Assembly: GCA_013813615.1 (NCBI GenBank)
Contig: JACCRJ010000530.1
Span: forward strand, 1 to 11,675
Source: Lautropia sp.
Lineage (GTDB): Bacteria > Pseudomonadota > Gammaproteobacteria > Burkholderiales > Burkholderiaceae_E
Length of the DNA: 11,675 nt
Direction: 5' to 3'
The notes under the pieces are model-generated. The model made no database searches, had not been told where the DNA came from, and worked only from the letters and a program-made list of their open reading frames with translations. The translations under genes were made by a program, and so were the position numbers. This document shows, in pieces, positions 1 to 9,405 of this stretch (positions are counted from its first letter, which is position 1; the number at the start of each line of letters is the position of its first letter).

Positions 1-363
1 GTCGAGCCAGCGCGCGAGCGACCGGGCATCGACGCTCGCCGCACGCCCGCTTGCCGGCCGGCAACCCGGCTGCCGGAACGTGATGATCTCTTTCTTCAGC
101 TTCACCAGAAGGCGGTTGAAGCTCTGCTGCGCCGACCGGCTTTCCTTGAACGACAGCGCCTGGAGCTGCTCGACGGCTTTCAGGTGCGCCGCGAAGGCGC
201 GCGACGGTGTCTCCGGCCCGCAGACGAAGACGTTGATTCCCTCCGGGGCCAGGAGCACGGTGCCGTGCATGCCGAGCGCATCGCCGGCGCTGAAGATATC
301 CTGGCGCAAGGCCGGCAACTCGGCGAGATCGGTAAAGAGGTAGGAGGCGAGATTGAGGAACAT
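1..363 (-). CDS. trhO: TrhO (YceA, UPF0176) tRNA uridine(34) hydroxylase, N-terminal 121 residues, cut by window edge
   Basis: TrhO is a rhodanese-family enzyme that hydroxylates uridine 34 of certain tRNAs with oxygen, giving 5-hydroxyuridine. Only the N-terminal acylphosphatase-like domain is in the window. The reading frame stays open to base 1, so the rhodanese domain with its catalytic cysteine lies outside. Family-typical blocks are visible: NLASYLF near residue 4, HGTVLLAPEGIN at about residues 33-44, and LLVKLKKEIITF at about residues 85-96, followed by the usual linker leading to VDARSLARWLD. The ATG at 363-361 is the only reasonable start: reading upstream in frame, a TAG stop comes before any other start codon. 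No good Shine-Dalgarno sequence is seen. The gene is divergent from dnaE. Identification rests on remembered family motifs and is strong; activity cannot be judged from this fragment. Confidence 0.88.
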   Translation of the reverse strand, partial: MFLNLASYLFTDLAELPALRQDIFSAGDALGMHGTVLLAPEGINVFVCGPETPSRAFAAHLKAVEQLQALSFKESRSAQQSFNRLLVKLKKEIITFRQPGCRPASGRAASVDARSLARWLD

Positions 364-374
364 GTCACCGGCTG

Positions 375-386
375 ATCGGGCCCGAT
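375..386. repeat. 12-bp perfect palindrome (ATCGGG/CCCGAT) at the predicted trhO promoter
   Basis: ATCGGGCCCGAT is perfectly self-complementary and lies 11 bases upstream of the trhO start codon, at the edge of the candidate -10 box. It could be an operator for a dimeric regulator, but no regulator is known to me for this site and chance is possible in GC-rich DNA. Confidence 0.4.
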
Positions 387-390
387 TCTA
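385..390 (-). promoter_or_regulatory. Candidate -10 box for trhO
   Basis: Read leftwards this is TAGAAT, one mismatch from the sigma-70 consensus TATAAT. It would start transcription near base 378, leaving a leader of about 14 bases before the trhO ATG. No good -35 hexamer lies 16-18 bases upstream, so this is a weak prediction. Confidence 0.25.
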
Positions 391-398
391 CTTGAGCT

Positions 399-424
399 GG
401 CGCCGCCGTCCCCGACGTGGCGCC
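399..424. repeat. Inverted repeat / hairpin in the trhO-dnaE intergenic region
   Basis: GGCGCC (399-404) pairs with GGCGCC (419-424), and CGTC (407-410) pairs with GACG (414-417) around a CCC loop. Only a small internal loop (bases 405-406 against 418) interrupts the stem, giving ten base pairs in all. No T-run follows on either strand, so it is not an ordinary terminator. It lies just upstream of the candidate dnaE -10 box and may be a regulatory or cruciform-forming site. Confidence 0.45.
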
Positions 425-430
425 TCCTCG

Positions 431-436
431 TACAAT
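431..436 (+). promoter_or_regulatory. Candidate -10 box for dnaE
   Basis: TACAAT matches the sigma-70 -10 consensus at five of six positions and lies 50 bases before the dnaE start codon. The sequence 16-18 bases upstream does not resemble TTGACA; a TTGAGC at 392-397 is too far away. This is the best promoter-like hexamer in the intergenic region, but it is unproven. Confidence 0.3.
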
Positions 437-486
437 GGGCTGCCCTCGCAACCTCCACTTCTGAATTCGGCAGGCCATCGATTCCA

Positions 487-3986
<3,500 letters not shown>

Positions 3987-3990
<4 letters not shown>

Positions 3991-5735
3991 AGCCGGCCGC
4001 CACCGACAAGGTGCTGTTGCGCCGTCTGCTGGGCCACGTCAGGCCGCATTGGCGGGTTTTTGCGCTCGGCGTGGTCGGCATAATCCTGACCGCGCTGACC
4101 GAGCCGGTCTTCCCGGCGATCATGAAGATTCTGCTGGACCACGGTTTCGGCGACACCGGGGACCAGCGGCTGATGTGGCTCGCGCCCGTCATGATCATCG
4201 GGCTCTTCCTGCTGCGCGGCACCTTCACCTTTGCGATGAACTATGCAATGAACTACGTAAGCCAGGAGGTCCTGCTCGACCTGCGCCGCGACATGTTCAA
4301 CCGGCTGGTGGAGATGCCCAACCGGTTCTTCGCGATGAACTCCTCCGGCACCGTAATCGCCCGTCTGGTGAGCGACGTGCAGAATGTGACCCAGACGCTG
4401 TCGAGCGTGATGATCATCCTGGTGCGCGACAGCTTCGTGATCGTCGGGCTGCTCGCCTGGCTGCTGTACCTCAACTGGCAGCTCACCACCGTCGCGCTGA
4501 TCCTGATACCGCTGGTGGCGGTTGCCGTCGGCTCCTTCTCCAAGCGCATGCGGCGCCTGTCGGCGGAGCAGATCCGCTACACCGGCGAGTTGACCGGCGT
4601 CGTCGAGGAGGCGATCCACAGCAACCCCGTCGTCAAGGTTTACGGCGGGCAGGGCTACGAGCGTTCGCGCTTCGCAGCTGCCAGCGGAAAGCTGCGCGAC
4701 TTTGCCCGCCGGATGACGGTGGCGTCGGCGCTGATCGTGCCGATCACGCAGATCATGGCCGCGGTGGCGGTCTCGGTCGTGATCTCGATTGCGCTCTACC
4801 AGTCGCAGCACGACAGGACTACCGTCGGCGACTTCGTATCGTTCATCACGGCGATGCTGATGATCCTCGCGCCGCTCAAGCATCTGGCCGACGTCAACAG
4901 CCAGCTGCAGCGTGCGCTCGCAGCCGCCGACGCGGTGTTCCGGTTCATCGACGAACCGATCGAAAGCGACCAGGGCACGCGCACGGTCGAGCGGGTGCGC
5001 GGCGACATCCGTTTCTCGGGGGTGAGCTTCGGCTATGAGAAGGCCGAACGCCTTGCGCTGTCGGGGATCGACCTGCACATCCGCGCCGGCGAAACCGTCG
5101 CCCTGGTGGGCAGCTCCGGCGGTGGCAAGACAACCATGGCGAACCTGCTGCCGCGCTTCTACCCGGTCACCGCCGGCGTCATCTCGATCGACGGCATTCC
5201 CGTCGAGACGATGAGGCTGCAGAGCCTGCGCCGCCAGATCGCGTGGGTCAGCCAGACGGTGATGCTCTTCAACGACACGATCGCGAACAACGTCGCCTAC
5301 GGCGACAACCGGGGGGCGCCGGAAGCGGAGGTGCGGGCTGCGCTTGAGGCTGCCTACCTGACCGATTTCATCGCGTCGCTGCCCAACGGTATCAACACCG
5401 TCATCGGCGACAATGGCATCCGCCTGTCCGGTGGCCAGCGCCAGCGGCTGTCGATTGCGCGGGCGCTGCTGAAGAACGCGCCAATCCTGATCCTCGACGA
5501 GGCCACGTCGGCACTCGACAACGAATCCGAGCGCTACGTCCAGGCGGCGCTCGAGCGCCTGATGAAGGGGCAGACCACGCTGATCATCGCGCACCGGTTG
5601 TCCACGGTCGAGAAGGCCGACAGGATCGTCGTCCTGGCGGGTGGCAGCATCGTCGAGCAGGGCACGCACGCCCAGTTGATGGTGGGCGCGGGCCTGTACT
5701 CCCGGCTCTATGCCGGCGGCGAACTGGTCACCTGA
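3987..5735 (+). CDS. msbA: MsbA, lipid A export ATP-binding/permease protein
   Basis: This half-transporter homodimerises in the inner membrane and uses ATP to flip core-lipid A from the cytoplasmic to the periplasmic leaflet. It has 582 residues, the same length as E. coli MsbA. Six membrane helices lie at roughly 22-44, 62-82, 140-160, 163-183, 244-270 and 276-298. The nucleotide-binding domain follows: Walker A GSSGGGKTT (375-383, Lys381), a Q-loop in WVSQTVMLFNDTIANNVAYG, the ABC signature LSGGQ (480-484), Walker B ILILDE with D504 and E505, and the switch His536. All catalytic residues are present. The ATG at 3987 is chosen over an upstream in-frame start at 3906, because it forms an ATGA overlap with the dnaE stop and gives the family length. 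No separate ribosome site is obvious, so translation is probably coupled to dnaE. The following genes build LPS, which supports MsbA over a generic multidrug ABC exporter. Confidence 0.95.
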
Positions 5736-5775
5736 GAAGCCGTCTCTCAACGCATCCCGAGACCCGAGCCCGTCG

Positions 5776-6630
5776 ATGCCCAGCATTGCCCTGATACTCA
5801 GCACCTACAACCGGCCGGTTGCGCTGGACCTCGTGCTGGGCAGCGTGGCACGGCAACAGTCGATGCCGGAGCAGGTGATCATCGCCGACGACGGCTCGGA
5901 TGCCCGCACGGCGGCAGTCGTCGAGGCCTGGAAGCCGAGGCTGGGCACCGCGTTGAATCACGCATGGCAACCGGACGACGGCTTTCGTCTCGCGGCGTCG
6001 CGCAACCGCGCCGCGAGGGACTGCAAGGCGGATCTGCTCCTGTTCGTCGACGGCGATTGCCTGCTGCGCACCGGGGTGGTGGCCGAGCACCGCCGGCTGG
6101 CGGAGCCGGGGTGTGCGGTTGCCGGCAACCGGATACTGCTCTCGCCGCGCCTGACCCAGGCGGTCGAGCAGGGCCGGGTCGATCCGGTGAACTGGAGAAT
6201 GCAGGACTGGATGAAGGCGCGGCTCAAGGGCGACGTGGAGCGGCTCTGGCCGCTCGTCACCTTGCCGGGGCAGGGCTGGCGCCGGCTGCGGCCGACGCAT
6301 TGGTTGCAGATGCGTGGCTGCAATATGGCCGTATTCCGCGAAGACTTCGAGCGTATCAACGGCTTCGAAGAGCGCATCTGCGGCTGGGGTTTCGAAGATT
6401 CCGATCTCGCCATCCGCCTCATCAATGCGGGCATCGGCGTGAAGTCCGGCCGCTTCGCAACGGCGGTCCTGCACCTGTGGCATCAGGAACGGCCCCGCGA
6501 CGATGCGGACCAGAACCGGCAGCGCGCACTCGACGCGAAGCGCAGGCATCTCATCATGGCTGACATCGGACTGCGCCAACGACCCCGGGAGGAGCGTTTC
6601 GAGCCTCCGGTCGCGGGCGGGAGCAACTGA
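5776..6630 (+). CDS. Family 2 glycosyltransferase with galactosyltransferase-like C-terminal segment, probably LPS core
   Basis: This is a 284-residue, GT-A fold glycosyltransferase, probably cytoplasmic and membrane-associated, adding a sugar to the LPS core or a related glycan. It opens with the GT2 pattern SIALILSTYNRP, then DDGSD (38-42) for nucleotide binding and a DXD-type metal motif VDGD (D92, D94). The C-terminal half contains RGCNMAVFREDF and CGWGFEDSDLAIRL (about 202-215), with acidic residues E207, D208 and D210, and then HLWH (H233, H236). This resembles the C-terminal domain of beta-1,4-galactosyltransferases (GT7-C type) joined to GT2. The donor and acceptor cannot be told from sequence. 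The ATG at 5776 is preferred to an in-frame GTG-type start at 5710 inside msbA, because the GT2 fold begins three residues after it. A 40-base gap separates it from msbA; its stop directly abuts the next gene's start. Confidence 0.85.
   Translation: MPSIALILSTYNRPVALDLVLGSVARQQSMPEQVIIADDGSDARTAAVVEAWKPRLGTALNHAWQPDDGFRLAASRNRAARDCKADLLLFVDGDCLLRTGVVAEHRRLAEPGCAVAGNRILLSPRLTQAVEQGRVDPVNWRMQDWMKARLKGDVERLWPLVTLPGQGWRRLRPTHWLQMRGCNMAVFREDFERINGFEERICGWGFEDSDLAIRLINAGIGVKSGRFATAVLHLWHQERPRDDADQNRQRALDAKRRHLIMADIGLRQRPREERFEPPVAGGSN
6619..6623 (+). promoter_or_regulatory. Shine-Dalgarno site supporting a TTG start
   Basis: GGGAG lies seven bases before the TTG at 6631, within the last codons of the preceding glycosyltransferase. 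It is the main argument for taking this rare start codon, which immediately follows the TGA stop of the upstream gene. Confidence 0.6.
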
Positions 6631-7941
6631 TTGCCCGGACGCCTCGATCTCGTCGCGCAGGCTTTCGTCGCGCTGTACCTCGCCACGCTGCTGGCGGTGC
6701 CGGGTGTGTCCACCTCGCTGGCCGCGCTCGCATGCCTCACGGCGCTTGCAGCCGGCTTTCACCAGTGGCGCGGCGACGCCCGAGCCGGTTTATCGCACAT
6801 GGCGGTGCTGGCTGTTCCCGCTACCTTCTACCTGCTGCATGTCCTGCTCCAGATGCTGTTGGGTGTCGCGTCCACGCGTCTGGGCAGTCACGTATTGATC
6901 GGCCTGCTGTGTCTGGCCGTGGGACTCTCGGGCGTACCAGACCGCAGCGGGGACGTGCGGCGCTGGATCCTCCCGGCTGCTGCCGTCGGCGCCGTGGGAA
7001 CCTGCCTCCTGGCGCTCTATCAGTTCTGGTTCCTCGGCTATCTCCGCCCCTACGGCTGGCTCGGCGGGGGCCCCCTGGGAAACGGCGCCATCAAGTTCGG
7101 TGATCTCGCAGCGCTGCAGGCGCTGCTGGCATTCGTCCTGGTGCTGACCGGCACCCGCAGGTTCGATCGCCTGCTCGGACTGGCCGGCCTGTTCAGCGGC
7201 GTTCTGGCCCTGGCGCTGACCCAGACACGCGGCGGCGTTCTCGGCTTCCTGATTGCAGTGGGAGTCCTGGGCCTGGCGCTGGCGCTGCGCCGCGCCCACC
7301 GGGAAGCGGCCGTGGCCGCGCTGCCTTCGGTGTCGCCCGGGACTGTCAGGACGCGGTGGGGGACCTCCGCCGCGATGCTGATATTTGCACTCGTGTTGTT
7401 GCTGTCGGCCGCATTCTTCATGCAGGACCGGTTTGCGGCGATCGGACCGCAGGTGCAGCGCTTCCTCGATGGAGACCTGAATTCCGAAGTGGGGCAGCGG
7501 CTTGCCCTGTGGCAGGCGGCATTGCGGGCGGGCCTGCACGAGCCGCTCACCGGCATCGGCTTCGGGCGTTTCCCCGAGGAACTTGCGCGGCAGACCGCAA
7601 CCGGGCAACTCTCGGGTACAGGACGGATACTCTACGGCCAAGCCCACAGCGAGTATCTTGCCGCCTTCTCCCAGGCCGGGGTCACCGGTTTTCTGGCGCT
7701 GCTGCTGATGTTCATCGCGCCGGTGGTCGCGTTGCTGCGCCAGATCCGGCGGGGCCAGGGGTCGCCCGCCGCCTATGCCGCCCTGGTCAGCGCTGCCGCA
7801 TTCTCCGGATTCGCTCTGACCGATGACATGTTCGACCGGCAGATCACCGTCATCGCCTTCTTCTTCCTCAACGCCTGGTTCCTCAGGGCCGCGATGCCGC
7901 CCGCCGCTGCCGGCCCGCTGCGAGGGCCGCTGCACCGATGA
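6631..7941 (+). CDS. O-antigen ligase family protein (WaaL/Wzy_C-like polytopic membrane protein)
   Basis: This is a 436-residue inner-membrane protein with about 10-11 hydrophobic helices, for example near 9-42, 55-78, 84-102, 111-135, 157-174, 181-214, 246-266, 350-372, 382-400 and 406-425. A large periplasmic loop lies at about 267-349. The loop carries the pattern shared by O-antigen ligases and polymerases: QRLALWQAAL with Arg290, GIGFGRFPEE, and QAHSEYLAAFSQAG with His339. Ligases of this type need an Arg and a His in this loop to transfer an undecaprenyl-linked glycan onto lipid A-core. LTQTRGGVLGF in an earlier helix is also typical. The position between msbA and core glycosyltransferases favours a ligase, but a Wzy polymerase or another PglL-like transferase is possible, because these families share the domain. 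The start is TTG immediately after the upstream stop, supported by a good Shine-Dalgarno. The stop overlaps the next ATG by ATGA. Confidence 0.85.
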   Translation: MPGRLDLVAQAFVALYLATLLAVPGVSTSLAALACLTALAAGFHQWRGDARAGLSHMAVLAVPATFYLLHVLLQMLLGVASTRLGSHVLIGLLCLAVGLSGVPDRSGDVRRWILPAAAVGAVGTCLLALYQFWFLGYLRPYGWLGGGPLGNGAIKFGDLAALQALLAFVLVLTGTRRFDRLLGLAGLFSGVLALALTQTRGGVLGFLIAVGVLGLALALRRAHREAAVAALPSVSPGTVRTRWGTSAAMLIFALVLLLSAAFFMQDRFAAIGPQVQRFLDGDLNSEVGQRLALWQAALRAGLHEPLTGIGFGRFPEELARQTATGQLSGTGRILYGQAHSEYLAAFSQAGVTGFLALLLMFIAPVVALLRQIRRGQGSPAAYAALVSAAAFSGFALTDDMFDRQITVIAFFFLNAWFLRAAMPPAAAGPLRGPLHR

Positions 7942-8702
7942 ACGATTCGCTGTCGGTGGCGGTGATCACCAAGAACGAGGCGCATCGGATCGAGCGATGC
8001 CTGCAGTCGGTGGCTTTTGCCGACCAGGTGGTGGTCGTGGATTCCGGCAGCACCGACGAGACCGTGGCGGTTGCTCGGCGACTGGGCGCGGAAGTGCTGG
8101 TGACGCCCGATTGGCCCGGCTTCGGCGTCCAGAAGAACCGTGCGCTTGCGATCTGCCGGTGCCGCTGGGTCCTGTCGGTCGACGCGGATGAAGAAGTCTC
8201 CGAGGAACTCGGCAGAGCCATTGTCGAGATCGTGCAGAGCGGACAGCCGCCGGCGGCGAACGGCTACTGGATCAGGCGCGTATCGAGATTCTGCGGGCAG
8301 ACGATACGTTTCGGCCTGTGGCGCAACGATCAGGTCCTGCGTCTGTTCCGGCGTGACACCGGCCGCTTCACCGACGACCTGGTGCATGAGCGGGTGATCT
8401 GTCCGGAGCCGATGGGCCGGCTGAACGGCACCCTCTATCACGACAGCGTTGATTCGATCGAGGATGCCCGGGAGAAGACGTTCCGGTATGCGCGTGCGGG
8501 CGCCATCCAGCTGCGGGCACGCGGCCGGGGCGGTCGATGGAGCGCCTGGATCCACGCCATCTGGAGTTTCGTGCGCGGCTACTTCCTGCGGCTGGGCTTC
8601 CTGGACGGTCGCAATGGCTTGATCCTGGCCTGCCTGACGGCGCAGGGCACTTACTGGCGCTACCGCTGGGCGGCGACCGACAACGATCTGGGGGAGAAGT
8701 GA
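7938..8702 (+). CDS. WaaE/KdtX-like LPS core glycosyltransferase (family 2)
   Basis: This 254-residue protein closely follows the pattern of the WaaE/KdtX beta-1,4-glucosyltransferases, which add glucose to the heptose region of the LPS inner core in the cytoplasm. Seen in order: VAVITKNEAHRIERCLQSV, FADQVVVVDSGSTDETV (D35 to D40, nucleotide binding), PGFGVQKNRAL, the metal motif DADEE (82-86), and RLFRRDTGRFTDDLVHERV with a likely catalytic acidic pair. A basic, hydrophobic C-terminal region (about 190-245) may anchor it to the membrane. Length matches Klebsiella WaaE (near 258). The ATG overlaps the ligase-like gene's stop in ATGA, with a modest GAGGG at 7922-7926. Subfamily assignment is good, but the exact sugar is unknown, so no symbol is given. 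Confidence 0.87.
   Translation: MNDSLSVAVITKNEAHRIERCLQSVAFADQVVVVDSGSTDETVAVARRLGAEVLVTPDWPGFGVQKNRALAICRCRWVLSVDADEEVSEELGRAIVEIVQSGQPPAANGYWIRRVSRFCGQTIRFGLWRNDQVLRLFRRDTGRFTDDLVHERVICPEPMGRLNGTLYHDSVDSIEDAREKTFRYARAGAIQLRARGRGGRWSAWIHAIWSFVRGYFLRLGFLDGRNGLILACLTAQGTYWRYRWAATDNDLGEK
8690..8696 (+). promoter_or_regulatory. Strong Shine-Dalgarno site fixing the start of the peroxidase-related gene
   Basis: GGGGGAG sits five bases before the ATG at 8702, inside the end of the preceding glycosyltransferase gene. It supports the long form of the downstream protein, including its Lys/Ala-rich tail. Confidence 0.65.
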
Positions 8703-9403
8703 TGGCAAAGCATCGGGCGGCTGCGGTCGAGGAAGGCAAGGGCGGAAAGGACACCAGAGGAGGCAAGGACGCAAAAGCCGCAAAGGCCGCAAAGGCCTCC
8801 GCTGCCAAGGAAAGCACGGCACGCGCCAAGGATCCAGAACGCTATCCGCTGCCGGAGCTGCCCTCGCTGCCGGACGACATACGCGAGCGCATTCTCGCGG
8901 TCCAGGAGAAGTCCGGCTTCGTGCCCAATGTGTTCCTCAAGCTGGCGCGGCGGCCGGCGGAATTCCGCGCGTTCTTCGCCTACTACGACGCGCTGATGCT
9001 GAAGGACGGCGCGCTGAGCAAGGCCGAACGCGAGATGATCGTGGTCGCGACCAGCGCCCTCAACAACTGCCTCTACTGCGTGGTGGCGCACGGGGCCATC
9101 CTGCGCATCTACCAGAAGGATCCGCTGATCGCGGACCAGCTGGCGACGAACTACCTCAAGGCGTCGTTGCCGCCCCGCCAGCGGGCGATGCTGGACTTCG
9201 CCTGCAAGGTCGCGGTGTCGTCGGCGACCATCGACAACGAGGACTACCGGGTGCTCCAGGAGCATGGCTTCGATACCGAGGCCGCATGGGACATCGCCGC
9301 GATTGCCGCGTTCTTCGCCTTGTCCAACCGCATCGCCAACTTCAGCGGGATGATGCCGAACGCGGAGTTCTACGGCCTGGGCCGTCAAAGCCTCCGGCTT
9401 TGA
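8702..9403 (+). CDS. Peroxidase-related enzyme (AhpD/carboxymuconolactone decarboxylase fold) with Lys/Ala-rich N-terminal tail
   Basis: This is a 233-residue protein. From about residue 45 it matches the 'uncharacterised peroxidase-related' branch of the AhpD/CMD superfamily: PLPELPSLPDDI, SGFVPNVFLKLARRP, FFAYYDALML, then KAEREMIVVATSALNNCLYCVVAHGA with the redox motif C123-x-x-C126-x-x-x-H130, and the ending MMPNAEFYGLGR. Members have an all-alpha oligomeric fold and a thiol pair thought to reduce peroxides; substrate and reductant are unknown here. Residues 1-44 are an added basic, low-complexity segment with nine Lys and three Arg (GGKD twice, then DAK-AAK-AAK). No other ATG, GTG or TTG occurs in frame before the conserved domain, and a strong Shine-Dalgarno precedes the ATG, so the tail is probably real. 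The ATG overlaps the upstream stop (TGATG). A role in LPS is not implied by the fold. Confidence 0.85.
   Translation: MAKHRAAAVEEGKGGKDTRGGKDAKAAKAAKASAAKESTARAKDPERYPLPELPSLPDDIRERILAVQEKSGFVPNVFLKLARRPAEFRAFFAYYDALMLKDGALSKAEREMIVVATSALNNCLYCVVAHGAILRIYQKDPLIADQLATNYLKASLPPRQRAMLDFACKVAVSSATIDNEDYRVLQEHGFDTEAAWDIAAIAAFFALSNRIANFSGMMPNAEFYGLGRQSLRL
8768..8797 (+). repeat. 9-bp tandem repeat, about three units, in the Lys/Ala tail
   Basis: Units are GACGCAAAA (8768-8776), GCCGCAAAG (8777-8785) and GCCGCAAAG (8786-8794), followed by a further GCC. They encode DAK-AAK-AAK. The unit length is a multiple of three, so copy-number changes would lengthen or shorten the tail without a frameshift. 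Confidence 0.75.
9385..9403. terminator. Hairpin at the convergent ends of the peroxidase-related gene and rng; possible bidirectional terminator
   Basis: TCAAAGCC (9385-9392) and GGCTTTGA (9396-9403) form a perfect eight-base-pair stem around a TCC loop, ending exactly on the TGA stop of the rightward gene and two bases before the end of rng. A G-U and a C-G pair (9383-9384 with 9404-9405) could extend it. No T-run follows on either strand, so intrinsic termination would be non-canonical. Confidence 0.35.
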
Positions 9404-9405
9404 TG

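Noticed and set aside
51..64. A 14-bp perfect palindrome, TTGCCGGCCGGCAA, inside trhO
   Set aside because: It falls in the coding linker of trhO, where such GC-rich self-complementary runs arise easily; only one copy was noticed in the window.
5742..5763. A GTCTC/GAGAC stem in the 40-base gap after msbA, a possible terminator
   Set aside because: It is only five base pairs with a 12-base loop and no T-run, and the downstream genes belong to the same functional module.
5728..6762. A 344-codon minus-strand open frame opposite the first glycosyltransferase
   Set aside because: It is a shadow of codon bias: Arg/His/Ala/Gln-rich, without motifs, spanning two plus-strand genes.
7066..7075. GGGGGCCCCC within the ligase-like gene, a possible slippage site
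   Set aside because: Runs of five are short, encode Gly-Gly-Pro in a conserved-looking segment, and the frame is intact; there is no evidence of phase variation.
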